From Monosporascus cannonballus (Eukaryota; Ascomycota; Sordariomycetes; Xylariales): 64,000 nucleotides of DNA. Below the pieces are notes generated by a model. It had not been told where the DNA came from. It made no database searches and saw nothing but the letters and a program-made list of their open reading frames with translations. The first letter of the stretch is position 1, and the number at the start of each line of letters is the position of its first letter. Position numbers and translations under genes: made by a program. This document shows positions 22,238 through 33,179 of the stretch, one piece after another. The stretch spans positions 1 through 64,000 of the forward strand of contig QJNS01000713.1 of assembly GCA_004154925.1 (NCBI GenBank). Reading direction: 5' to 3'.

Positions 22238-22789
22238 TTAGTTGGTTGAAGTGTTACGGGTGCGTGCGGATGTATTAACCACTACGCACGGCAATTTAAG
22301 CGAACACCGTCCCAGACGTCGCCACTGCCCAGGTTTATCTTCCCAACCGAGGCCTGAACAGTGAGATTCTCGCCAAAAACCGCAAATTGCCATCTGCTGT
22401 CGACTGATCAGTGTCGCCAAAAACCGCAAACTGGCGATGGGACGGGGTATCCAGTGGTCGGCTGACACGTTTTGCTCGGGGGGCTCTACCTTTCTGAAGT
22501 TCATCTGCAGACCGCCTCGTACGATGTGCGATTCCGGCCAAGTTGTTAGGGTGCGGTGATGGGCGGGCGGGATGCGGGTCACGCCGGGCTGGGCCTTGGT
22601 TAGTCTGATCCAGTAAATTACGCGTAGATCTTCTGGGCCTTGCCGTAGGTAGAGCTGAAAACCAAGAGCTGGGCAATCTGTGGGGTCATTAGCCCAGCGT
22701 GCTCCACTACTTGGGTTGAAAGCTACCAGCTGTAGGCAGTTGTCGTTGATGGGTGCTACGGCTGCTAGCACGAGTGGTAGTTGAACCAT
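22238..22789 (-). CDS. Hypothetical protein, possibly partial
   Basis: The first ATG in frame is 22789 (MVQLPLVLAAVAPINDN), giving 183 aa. The first 100 residues have protein-like composition with spaced cysteines (DNCLQLVAFNPSSGARW, then ALGFQLYLRQGPEDLRVIYW); the rest is less convincing. A donor-like AAG/GTAGAG after QMNFRK (near 22488) may mark the end of a real exon. The leader is only weakly like a signal peptide. No family recognised. It lies just upstream of, and codirectional with, the TANGO2-like gene. Confidence 0.3.
   Translation of the reverse strand: MVQLPLVLAAVAPINDNCLQLVAFNPSSGARWANDPTDCPALGFQLYLRQGPEDLRVIYWIRLTKAQPGVTRIPPAHHRTLTTWPESHIVRGGLQMNFRKVEPPEQNVSADHWIPRPIASLRFLATLISRQQMAICGFWRESHCSGLGWEDKPGQWRRLGRCSLKLPCVVVNTSARTRNTSTN
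22370..22430. repeat. 17-bp direct repeat, two copies
   Basis: TCGCCAAAAACCGCAAA occurs at 22370-22386 and again at 22414-22430, 44 bp apart, inside the doubtful 3' half of the hypothetical frame. Confidence 0.7.
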
Positions 22790-23400
22790 CCACAACTATG
22801 TTCCGTGACAGCCATTAATGCCTCTCTATCTTTCTATAACCCGATATAAAACAGCAAATTTTGAATGATAACCCTCTAGCACTTGAATAACTTATACATA
22901 TACCGTCAAATTTTCGTTAGCCAATATTCGTAGTCGAGCTACCACACAAAAGGGGTTAAACCGTCCATGGCTAATCCCTGGCTCCCGTGAGCAGGTGCCA
23001 AGAAGTGACCAACACATGAAGGAGCAAAAATATGGCACTGCGTCTAGTACTATTACCTCCTTATGGTCCTAATCATCGTATTAGCGTCTAGATATATCAG
23101 CGACTTAACAGGAGAACGAAAAATTCGCCAGTTAGCTAGAAAGACATCATATAATAAACGTATGCTTAATTCTTTGCCGCTCAGATGCCCCTGTTAAAGT
23201 ATTGGTACCTGATACTGTAAAGCATAGGCAGACATATTGATGGAACCTCCCCAAAACCTCGAGATAGGGGCTTCGCCACAGGGCACCCAGACACCGCCTA
23301 CCACCCACACCCACTGCCACTTCTTGCGTCCATCATCCTTGATTCACCAGACGCATGTCGGACAGCTCGCTAGGCCACACTGACACTGCCGGTATCAGTG
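22790..23400. other. Intergenic, no gene seen
   Basis: Moderately AT-rich; no coding sequence, RNA gene or repeat recognised. Confidence 0.45.
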
Positions 23401-23723
23401 TTATATACCAAGCATTATCGTGGTTTCCTTAAGCTTGGGTGACACCGTAGTTGTCGGCAGACTCGTTAACCGACCCGGAGTCTTGGTTACAGTACAGACC
23501 TTTATCTACGGGATCGCGAGAACGTTAGCGGTAATCGTGGAGAGTAGGTCTCCGATCTTATACTGACCCCGGTGCACCCATAGCATGGCCAGCCATTAAC
23601 TATGGCGCATGTACAGCAGCATGGGTCATCGTTTCCAGGGCACTGCCTGTGTGAGTCCAAGATGTCCGGCAAAGCCGTGGTAAGGGACCAGCAGAGGACT
23701 AGAGGGAAGATGAACAATTTCAT
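23401..23723 (-). CDS. Small secreted cysteine-rich protein
   Basis: ATG at 23723 opens with a clear signal peptide, MKLFIFPLVLCWSLTTALP, cleaved about residue 17-19, followed by a Cys-dense segment QCPGNDDPCCCTC and PCYGC. Reading straight through gives 73 aa with seven mature cysteines. A consensus fungal intron fits at 23567-23506 (62 nt: donor GTCAGT, branch GCTAAC, acceptor CGTAG). Splicing gives 156 + 105 nt, an 86-aa protein ending TTIMLGI with TAA at 23403-23401, and adds an eighth cysteine (IKVCTV). Spacing is then C-x6-CCC-x-C-x7-C-x2-C-x5-C. An even cysteine count suits disulfide pairing and favours the spliced model. It is not a hydrophobin (no C-CC-C-C-CC-C spacing). Size, leader and Cys content are those of effector- or antimicrobial-type secreted proteins; the function is unknown. 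Confidence 0.65.
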
Positions 23724-24036
23724 GATAACGGGGTATATATCTAATCAGAAGTAATCGCTCGAAGCAAAACTCGAAAGGTTTGTGAAGTTAAAACTTTGAA
23801 ACAATTAATTATTCGAATGCCTGACATGATATATATATGGCATGGCTACAACGTGAGCGGATTGAGACCGTCCACGGGCTTGACATCAAGCAGGGCAATA
23901 TTTCTGGAGTTGGGGTCACATAACACAAGACTCTACCCCGAGGCAATGAAGGGAGAAACTTCTCTTAAGCCTTGAGATGATTCTTGGATTCAGACGAAGC
24001 GAAACCTTGGAATAGGTGCCTAGGGCGGTTACCACT

Positions 24037-24243
24037 TTATTGGACACCTAACCGAGAGGTACCCCTTTTTGAATTGGCGATACTGTGTTGTGACGGCGCA
24101 GTGCTATGTACGACGTAACCTGGCAACCTGAATGTTTGCAGCGTAGTAGCATGTCTTGGTGACTGGGTATGGCCGTAAACCTGTACGGGCTTGATGGATG
24201 GATAAACTATCGTAATGATGGTGTAGAAGCCAGTGAACCTCAT
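24037..24243 (-). CDS. Doubtful small ORF with hydrophobic start
   Basis: 68 codons from ATG 24243, beginning MRFTGFYTIITIVYPSIKPV, which could be a weak secretory leader. A TATA-like TTATAAAG lies upstream near 24305. There is no cysteine pattern, motif or intron support, so it may be chance. Confidence 0.2.
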   Translation of the reverse strand: MRFTGFYTIITIVYPSIKPVQVYGHTQSPRHATTLQTFRLPGYVVHSTAPSQHSIANSKRGTSRLGVQ

Positions 24244-24624
24244 TTTGGTGTTAACATCTTATACTAGGATTAACTACCAGTCCGTGCTTCGTACGATTTG
24301 AATCTTTATAATAATTCGCAACCCCCTGGCATATCCAGACCCCTATTTTGGGGGAAAGATTTGATCAAAACACCACGGTACCAACGAGCAGGATGCGAGG
24401 GTCCGAAGAACAAGAACCGTCTCCGCTTTGGGTTGGCACATGATGTGCATAACTTGACAGGTGGATTGATATTCTAATTTGCCATCCAACCATAATCCCA
24501 ATCCCCACATACCGCACCGGTAGTGTGATTCCGGTATTGCTATGTTGGCCCCCGACGGCGTTACCCTGAAAATTTGCCTCTCTGTGTGAGACTCCCTTCC
24601 AGCAAGCCCCTTATATAGCTCCCT

Positions 24625-25092
24625 TCAAACCAGATTATCCAGCAATGATAGGCCGGCGGTGATTGCTTTTTTTTTCGAGGTGCAACAGGAGGTAACCTTG
24701 CGGCTATCCGCAGGGCTACGTCGCGGTGGCTGTACCGGTGGCTGTGGGGGACTCTTTTCCTTTCTGTCCAGATACCATATCCAAGCGACCTCGCATCGCG
24801 TTCCAAAGTCGGACACTATCCATGCGATAGCAAGCCCGCGCAACAAATGCGGCTCGTAATAGCCGGTCCAGTCACCCTTGTCTTTGTACATGGCGATATG
24901 GGCGAACAGAATAAAAAGTGAAACTCCAGACAGGCCATGGTGAGAGCCCGAGGATGAATGAGGTAGAACAAGATGCGATGATGCAGAGGGAGGCGCTCTG
25001 AGTGGACCGAAACTGCTAATGCCTTCGGCTGCTTGTGCGGGCCGATGAGAAAGAGATTCCAGCCAACATGCTGAATAACCAAGTGCGCTATT
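24625..25092 (-). pseudogene. Possible membrane-protein gene fragment
   Basis: This frame is open from a TGA at 25095-25093 to 24625 with a single internal ATG at 24891. It contains two hydrophobic stretches, GLSGVSLFILFAHIAMY and HLLRGLAIAWIVSDF followed by AWIWYL, separated by a charged loop (KDKGDWTGYYEP), then a Pro-rich basic tail. This looks like a piece of a polytopic membrane protein without its start. No family is recognised, and it may equally be an exon of an unresolved gene running in from 25.3 kb. Confidence 0.25.
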
Positions 25093-25651
25093 TCAGCCAG
25101 CTCGTTGTCTAGGATGGCTGGACCTGGCATGGGCTCCCTTGAGTTCTGGCTCGCGGCCTCGCAATTTGGGGTCTTCTTCCTGCTCGTTTTCCTTCTGATG
25201 TCGTGGTGCGAATGCGAGTCGACGTGTTGTTTTTCGCTCCCATGACGAACACTGGTTGCGGAAGAGTTGATCTCGGCTGCAGCGATGAAGGTTGCAGAGA
25301 ACTGATGATCCGGGTATATTGCACAGCTGAGAGCTAGGTGCTAGGAAAGAAGAGCCAGATGATGGAAGGGGGGTGGGTTGGCCAAATAACATCCAAGACA
25401 GATGTTGTCTGAGAGAGATTGAACACGTCGCTATGCCCTTCTTGATTTCTGTTCCGGGTTCCTAAACTCTAACTCTATCCCGGCCCAACACGTTAATCAT
25501 TCGAACTGCATTACCCCTTCATGGTTAGAGTAACCATAAATCCAGAAGTTCTTTTCAAAAGCCAGGATCGAGCGCATACGGTATATCGGTATCCTTGTAT
25601 AAAGAATTCTCAGTTAGTTTATTAGTCATACATACTCCCTATCTGCGAGTT

Positions 25652-25910
25652 ACTAGGCGAGCCTCTCTTTATTCACTGGCTGCACTCTCTCCCTGCCCAT
25701 GGCCAGTCTCCGGGAACCCTTAGTCGAGTCACTAGGCGTACACACTCCTTTTCCACAAGTCACAAGGTCAGCACTCTCTTTCTATTCACGGCCAGCATTC
25801 AAGAACTCACAGTCAACTTACTATGCGAGCATTCTATTCATTTGTGACCCCATGTGCAGTAACCCTTGGCCGACCCATTATGCTCGCACGCTTTTTATCT
25901 TTGATACTGA
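25652..25910 (+). repeat. Degenerate tandem repeat of about 60-90 bp
   Basis: Units begin near 25652, 25731, 25819 and possibly 25877 with variants of ACTAGGCGAGC, followed by CACTCTCTTT.ATTCA and GGCCAGC. The copies are diverged and differ in length, so this is judged by eye only. Confidence 0.4.
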
Positions 25911-25951
25911 TGACAATTCTCCCGGAACGATCAACTAGGGTTTGCAATGGC

Positions 25952-26078
25952 TACCCAATGGGTACCTACGGACTACCCACGACCGTGGGTGGGTAACCGT
26001 GGGTAGTCTTAGCATTTTTTTAAAAATACCCACGATTACCCATTTATGAACTAATTACCTACGGGTACCCATTGGGTA
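25952..26078. repeat. Foldback with internal CCCACG/CGTGGG motifs
   Basis: TACCCAATGGGTACC (25952-25966) is repeated in inverted form at 26064-26078. Between the arms lie several CCCACG/CGTGGG motifs in both orientations (25976-26007 and 26030-26043). The left flank TAGGGTTTGCAATGG resembles the end of a hAT-type element. It could be a MITE or the end of a larger element. Confidence 0.5.
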
Positions 26079-26334
26079 AAAATTATGATAGTATTAAAAT
26101 ATAACGAACTAAAAGTCTTATTTACTTTAAAAGTAAGATTATTATTAAATACGTACTAATTTGCGTAATAATCGCCCTATTTTATGAACCAAGCAAAATT
26201 GATTACGAATTGCTTAATTTGGCCAAATTATTTAATCCATTATGCTTTATAAGCTAAACGAATGTACGTTTGGAAGAAAGTTGTTTACGAATGCCTTAGG
26301 GGCAATCGGAAAGATTTTCGGAATACATATTAGT

Positions 26335-26684
26335 TGTGACGGCTATGCGGTTTAACCAACTATTAAACCTTAAGTCGACGGGTTTATGTTGGCAGGAGTA
26401 TCGTGGGAATCTGAGCAATAGATACAGTAACGTGTCACGTCTCGTAATGCCAAGGGTGCCTTGGGTAACGATGTTGTATTGCAAGCTGAAGCTATCTAAA
26501 CTATGGAAATAATGAGCGTATATATCCTTCTGGCTCACTGGATCACCATCAGTGAGCTGGTGATCCGGCTCACTGGATCACCATCAGTGAGTTGGTGATC
26601 CGTCACGTGACCTGATCCACATAGTTTTCTTGGCCTTCTCTGCTGCGACCGTTTCTGGAGGCCGTGGCTTGTCAGGTCGTAACA
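26335..26684 (-). mobile_element. Solo LTR, family 1, low RIP
   Basis: 350 bp, TGTGACGG...CGTAACA on plus, flanked by TTAGT on both sides (26330-26334 and 26685-26689). The sense direction is minus, as judged from the pol direction of family-1 elements. The R-U5 part (26335-26487) matches the LTRs of X and Y; the U3 part does not. U3 carries two copies of a palindromic unit, GGCTCACTGGATCACCATCA with GTGAG.TGGTGATCC (26531-26599). A TATA-like TATATA near 26519-26525 is followed 38 nt downstream by AGCTTGCAA (26487-26479, sense), the self-primer candidate. Little RIP is visible. Confidence 0.9.
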
Positions 26685-26689
26685 TTAGT

Positions 26690-27083
26690 ACTACTGCCAA
26701 TTTCATTTTTCCCTTAGAAGACGAACGAAAAGCGGTTTTTTCGAATTATCGCGTTACTGCATTATTCCAGAACCAAGCCGGGCCAGGAAAATAAGGCGAC
26801 CAAAACTTACGAAACTTGCGGGTATTATAGTCGAAGGAAATTACTTTTTTTAATATTTCGGTAACCGTAAGTTGAAAATATGAAGGCGTTTTTGAGAAAT
26901 AATTAAAGTAACAAAATTTATATTTCGAATTAAAGCGAAAAATATATATTAATATAAAAATTAATACGTTAATAAAATAGGTAAATAATTAGCTTATCGG
27001 AATTTGTAAGACCGGAAACGTAATTTGAATTTATCCGCCATCCGGGAAAATAAATTTTTTTAAGCTGTAATATCGGAAGATTA
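26690..27083. other. AT-rich DNA of unknown origin
   Basis: RIP-like composition, no readable coding sequence; probably part of an old repeat split by the two solo LTRs. Confidence 0.4.
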
Positions 27084-27514
27084 TGTTACGTTCAGAAGGG
27101 ACTCCACTAGGCCCAAAGGAGGCCCAGGAAGTTGGAGACGCTCGGGATCTCCACCTTCCATCGGATAAACCTCGGGTTTCTATCAATCTCCAGAGATACC
27201 AGGAAACTCGTGGACGACAGATACCATGGTCTCTCGAGATCCCCAGAAACCATAAGAGATATAAAGGATAAAAAAGATATATAAGGTTTGGGTTTCCTAT
27301 GTAGATAGTTACCTACTTAGTTTTTCGCTCCTTAGTTATCAATCTAAGCTTTTAACCAAAGGCAACTATACCGTTCTTTGATTAAGAGAGGAATATCTTG
27401 AAATTTCCTTAACGAACATATTAAATCATTCCTCGCCTTATTGTTACCTGCAAATCAAGACCTTTTTTGGATACTGTTCATACCTCTAGGTGGATGTATG
27501 ACAGGTTCGTTACA
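27084..27514 (+). mobile_element. Solo LTR, family 2, low RIP
   Basis: 431 bp, TGTTACG...GTTCGTTACA, flanked by GATTA at 27079-27083 and 27515-27519. Its 3' half (from GGTTTCCTATGTAG, about 27290) matches the R-U5 of Z, W and the solo at 52156. Its 5' half is unrelated to theirs and not AT-rich. TATATAAG near 27278-27286 is a plausible TATA box. The self-primer site reads AGTTATCAA, one C-to-T change from AGCTATCAA. Confidence 0.9.
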
Positions 27515-27519
27515 GATTA

Positions 27520-30500
27520 AAGTTTGATAAAATTAATTAAAAGTTTTTTTTCGTTATCCGCTATTTAAAAACGAATATTGGTAAAATAGCAAAAACAATA
27601 AAAAATAAAGGTAATCCAAGCGTCATTTATTTTTTGGCTACGGATAAAATTAAGAATGCCTAGCTTAATTTTAAATATCAGGTTTTTATTACGTAAATAA
27701 TAAAAGCTTTATTTAGTCTTATAATATAAGATTTATAAAGGCTTTTAAAAAAGTTTAACTTAATAAATATAAGTATAATATAGCTGGTGCTATAAATTAA
27801 ATTAATACGGAATATACGTATTAATTTACGTATTGATTAGTTTACCGATTATTGTTATTTGGCGAAAACATTATAATTTTTATACTTTAACAAAGGCGTT
27901 TTCCGCCCGACATGTTTTATAATTACGATAGTAAATATTTGGGCAGAGTATTTTGTATATAAAGGTACCGAATTAAAATATAAGTTAAGCTTAAGCTTAC
28001 AACTAAGTATCTAAGAAATATTAATTAAATATATAAAAAAGTAAAAGATAAAAAGAAAGAAATCTAGGAAAATAATAATAATAATTTTTTTTAAAATTTT
28101 TATAATCGAAAATATAACGTTAAATTTATCCGAAGTAAATATTAATAGCTTAGGAAATTTTTCAGCTATGGCATATGCCGTATCGTTAATTATTAACGTT
28201 AATTTGTTTTCGAACTTTGAGAAATAAAGGTAATAACGGGCCGTATTATCCTATCGTAATAAGGCGATTTGTTGGTTTTTCAAAAGTTTTTTTTTCGGAA
28301 ACAAATTTATATTTTCCGTTAACGAACGCCTGTGGAAAATTATTATTTAAATTAGGGAATTTATAAGATAACTAGTCCGAATCGCTTATAACCGTTTTCA
28401 CTATATTAGAACGTAATGTAAGGTCGATATTGTATTAAGCTTTAAATTGCTTAAGGTATTTGTTTTGTGTGAATAATTAAAAATAATTAATACAATAATT
28501 AATACGTTATTAAAAACGGAACTTATAACAAATTATTAGCGGTATCCATAATGTTTTTATAGGCTTTATTTTGGATAACAGAGTTCGGTTCGGGATATTT
28601 TTTATCCCAAGCCGCTTTATTGCAGCAAATTTTGACTCGTAATACTTGCTGGGTATTTTCTACGGCTTTTTTATTGGGATTTTTATAAAGGAATTTTTTG
28701 TTGCGATTTTGCGCTTTCGCAATATGTTTATTATTTAAAAGCGCGTCGTTGGGTTTATGACGTTTACAAAAAGATTTATTATTATTTTTTTCGGAAGCCG
28801 ATATTATGCTAAATATAATGAAATATCGATTAATACGAAAATTAATACGTATTATATCGGGAATACGGTATATTTATACTTTATATTAATACCTGCGGCG
28901 GAAAAAAACATTATTTGTTATAGCATTTACCTTTAAATTAATTATAAATATCAAAATTATTATCGCATTATTAATACGATTTAAAATATAAAAAAATAAT
29001 ATAAATACTTTGTTATATAATAAAGATATACCCAAAACGGAAATTTGGTACTTAGTAAATAAATTGGGAGGAAATTAAGTAAGTATATATATAATTAATT
29101 TACTTAAAAAATCCCGGCTAAATTTCGAGTAAAAAATTTTTATATTAAAAAAATACGTTATATTTATTATGCGATATTAAGAAAAAAAACCTTAAGTTTA
29201 TTTGCTTGTAAATTTATTTAACTAAATGGAAATTCTTTAAATAAATAATAATTTTTTTTGCATAAATCGTACAAAAGTTACTGTTGGTAAATAATGTAAT
29301 TAATTTATTTTCTACCGTTTTCTGTAATATCTTTAACGCGGATCGTTAAATCTTAAAATTGTTTCCCAATTGTATATTAAATAAGATTTTCCAAATTATA
29401 GTTTAAAGAAATGCTATAGAATTAACAGGATATATTATTTTTAAACTGTTTAATTTTATGTAAAGCTATAGTTTCTTTAAATTAAAATCGTATTAATTAA
29501 TTGTAAGATAATGGATAGCTGTGAGCTGGGTGAGGTGATCTCCGACCAGTCGTAAAGCAGATTCCAAGAAGTAAGTGTATTAGGTTACTTTTATCTGGCG
29601 TTTCCCACTAGCTGCCAGATGGTAAATTTATATTAATAAGTGGGTCGGTGGCTGATCGGTAGTTGGTTGGTTATCAGCCTTATTTTTATAAGGGCTATAT
29701 TTTTATAATTATTTCCCCTTTTTAAGTTATTAATTCTTAATAATAATATTATTAATTTAATATAACGCATTTTACAGATTTAATTACGTATATTTGCTAA
29801 TAATTTATTGTTATATTATGTTATAAATGGTTGCCGTAATAATTAATGCGTATTATGTTACGTAATTAATTATGTTCCGCTTAGTTTTTTATTATAATCC
29901 GTTTTTAACCTTATTTTATTTTTTTTTCTTTTTCGTGCCTTTATTTTCATTTTTTCTATATGCGTATTCTGTTTGGTCTCCCGTTTTTTTATTTTTATTT
30001 CGTTTTCTTCGTTTGTTTTACGTATTATTTCCGTTCGCTATATTTTTTTTTGTAAAAAGTTTCAAAAAAAATGATATTTTGATATTAAAAAGGATTAGGA
30101 TTTCCTTTAGCGTTATTCTCTTAATGCCGATAATAAGATAAATATTAATCGTATTACGAATAATAATAAACTATATTATATTTATGTAATATAACGTTAT
30201 TTCGATTATTATGCGATTTGCGTTTAAATTTCGGATACCTTAAATTACGTTATAATTAGTTATTATTATAAGATTTTTTGGGCGGTAAATAATTATTTTT
30301 AATATTATTAATATCGTTATTTAATTTTCGTTTAAATTCTGATTATTTTTAAGGGTACCACTTAAACGGTTTTTTAATTGGGTACCGATAATTAGGAGTT
30401 AATCGACGAGTTCGAGAAAGTTCGTATTACGGGTATTTAATATAAACGTTTTAACGTAATTATAGTCGGTCGTTAATTTGATATCTTTTATAAGGCCGAA

Positions 30501-30999
30501 TTCGCCTTTAACGTAATTATTATTAAGGAATATCGTTTCCTTAATGTAATTAAGGTCGATTTCCGATCGTCCGTTATGGTTACGGAAATCTAGTTTTAAC
30601 GTTATTTTATAGGTTTGCAAATTTAGGTTTTTTTTGTAAATATTACGGTCCTTTTTTTATTATTCCGTAATTAATTTCCGATTAGGCATAGTTTTAAGGT
30701 ATCCTTATAAATAAAGTAATTTTCGAAAGCCGTTATACCGTTACGCTTCCCGTTTATAAACATTTTCCGCCTGTTTTTTTAACGTTTTAACAAAATTCTG
30801 ATATTTATTAAAAATTATAATTGGAAAACGGCTTTATTTAGTAAAATTATTACTAAACTTAAATATATTAAGCGCTTTAAAGACGGCGTTTTATTTCCGA
30901 TTAATAACAAATTATATTTTAATTATTTAGGCCTTATTTTGGGTAAAAAATAAAACGTTTTTAAGTTTTTTCTGGATTTTACGTTTAACAAATTTAATA
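27520..30999 (-). other. RIP-mutated repeat DNA with unidentified minus-strand coding remnants
   Basis: Strongly AT-rich. Two stretches read as protein on minus. The first, about 28805-28535, has few stops (KSFCKRHKPNDALLNNKHIA, VLRVKICCNKAAWDKKYPEP). The second, about 30980-30399, is led by FNKYQNFVKTLKKQAENVYK and ends GEFGLIKDIKLTTDYNYVKT then FILNTRNTNFLELVD. Neither matches gypsy gag, protease, RT, RNase H or integrase as I know them. The block may be the 3' end of element V plus another older element. The plus-strand frame at 29872-30141 is a shadow of Lys-rich minus-strand sequence. Confidence 0.4.
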
Positions 31000-31992
31000 A
31001 ACGTACTTACTTTTTGCCATCGTATATTTTTTAATTATTTTCCGATATTTTTATATTAATTTCTTTAATATATTTATTAAAAGCTAATTAACGTAAGATT
31101 TAATAATTAAATACGAAATTTTGTTTTCGAAATAAAGGTTTAATTTTTTATATCGTTTATAAATTTTTGATCGGTATACGATAAAATAATTATTCGTTAA
31201 CGGTTTAAAAATAATTATATAATTAGGTAATATTTTAATATTAATATTTTAATTCTGTTTAAAATTATTTTTTAGAATTTTTATAATTATTAGATAATTA
31301 ACTTTCGATTAGATTATTATTATTCTGTAATTTTTGAGTCGTTTTATTTCTTATATACGTATTTAAACTTTTTTTTCGTAACGTTATAATATTTTAAATA
31401 TATATTTAGAATGTTTTTAAGGCTTTTACGTATTGTATTCGGCGGGCTAGCTTTTTTATTTAATCAGATATTTACGCTGCCTCCGGTTATTTCGATAACG
31501 GATAATATTTTTACTACTTATTTTTTTTATTTTTTATTAAGTTCGGTAACGTTATTTAAACGTTACCCGGTTCCCGGTTATATTACGGTTTTAATAAAAA
31601 TATTAAAAATATATTATATATTTATTAATATTTAATAAGAAAAATAACTTTATATGTTTAAAATTTTATTTATTTTTTAATCGTAACCTGGATATAAATC
31701 GGTATAAAGTTTTTATTTTTAAATTTAAAATTCTTAATTAATAAATTTACTTATTATTTTAATTAAAATTTTATGAACATATAATGTTAATTATAATACT
31801 TTTTTTAAGTTATTATTACTTTTTTTAATATTCGTACATTATTTAACAAATAACTGCCATTTTTTCGAAACGTTCCTTAATTCTTTATATTTATCTTTGA
31901 AATCTTTATAAAAGGTATTTTACCATTTTTAAATAATACTTATATAAGGTTTCGAACAAAAAACGGCCGGTAAACGTATTTCGTATATTATT
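31000..31992 (-). mobile_element. Gypsy element V, 3' part: integrase C terminus
   Basis: This is the downstream end of the V integrase, cut off from the rest by Z. Reading minus from 31992 gives IRNTFTGRFLFETLYKY, which continues the EFIYNN reading that ends at 39222-39240 on the other side of Z. That restores the order of the conserved integrase block E-F-x-Y-N-N-x(n)-P-F-x-x-x-Y. The sequence beyond is heavily RIP-mutated, so the left boundary and 3' LTR of V are not resolved. Confidence 0.6.
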
Positions 31993-32414
31993 TGTAACGA
32001 ACCTGTTATATATCCACCTGGAGGTATAAGCAGTATCCGAAAAGGGTTCTTGATTTGCAGGTAACAATAGGGCGAAAAATGATTTAGTGGTTTATTCGTT
32101 AAAAAGATTTAAAGACTTTTCTTTCAATTAGAGAACGGTGCAATTATTTTTTAATTAAAAGCTTAAATTAATAATTAAAAAGTAAAATTAAGTAAGTGGC
32201 TATTTATATAGAAAACCTGAAATCTTATATCTTTTTTTATTTTACCAGTATGATATTGATTTTTTGGATTTGTTAGATTACCTAGATCATAACGATCTAT
32301 ATAATTTAATAAATTAATTAAATTATTTTAAGTTACGTAACTTAAAGTATGAAGCTTTCCTTTTTTCTATAGCTCTAAGGCCTCCAGAACGGGTTTATTC
32401 GGGGATCCGTAATA
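31993..32414 (-). repeat. Z 3' LTR
   Basis: 422 bp, plus-strand ends TGTAACGAACC...CCGTAATA. The polypurine tract is read on minus just outside it: GAGAAAAGGAGAATGG (32415-32430). Confidence 0.88.
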
Positions 32415-33179
32415 CCATTCTCCTTTTCTCAGGATTTTTGTCCCAAAGATAAAAAAGTAAGCACTCCTCCTTTCTAATTGAAAACTATTTTTCTTACTGC
32501 CAATTCACTATGGCGGGTTGCGCAAAAAAACCGACGCGCTTATCCCGTGCGAATTAACGTCAGATTTGCGATAACCGGTTTGCTTATATTTTCAAGTTTG
32601 GGTTTAAGGTATTACCTTGTTTTAATTATTTTTTATTTGGAAAATTTAAGTGTTTTATAACGGAAAATATTTTAAGTTATTATTATTATATCTGTCGTTA
32701 ACGTTATTATAACGGATTAACGATTGTTATATCTTTATTAAAAAATATTAGTTCTAAATATAATCGCCTTTAAAAAAAGCGTTATACCGCCGAAAACGAA
32801 CTTATGAAATTATAGCGAAAGTTTTAAAAAGAAATATCAAAAAGAATAAATAAGTTATAACGCTTACGTCGTTAGAAAAATATTTTAAAGGAAAAAGGGT
32901 TATAGCTGTTTTTCGAAAGTTACGAACTGGATTAATTAAAAAAACAGGAAAAGATAGAAAAAAAACGATAACGTATAAAAACGGAATAAGCGTAACTTAT
33001 TTCGAAAATAAACGCCATAACGGAGGCGTTTATTTTTTTTGATTAAAACGGCGCAAAGTTAAATTTAAATGGAAAGGTTTTATCGTTTACAACCTTAGCC
33101 GTATTAAAAACGGTTGGTTAAGATTTTATCGGTAAAACGTCTTAATTAGGTTTATCGTATTCGTTAAATAATTAAGTAA

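Larger units (their letters stand above)
25093..26329. other. Transition zone into AT-rich DNA
   Basis: No gene supported; the minus-strand frames at 25109-25392 have only polar, low-information translations. Base composition falls toward AT from about 26.08 kb. It holds the degenerate tandem repeat and the foldback listed separately. Confidence 0.45.

Noticed and set aside
29872..30141. Plus-strand frame of 89 codons rich in Phe and Leu
   Set aside because: The composition is that expected from the complement of Lys/Asn-rich RIP-mutated coding DNA; no membrane-protein logic.
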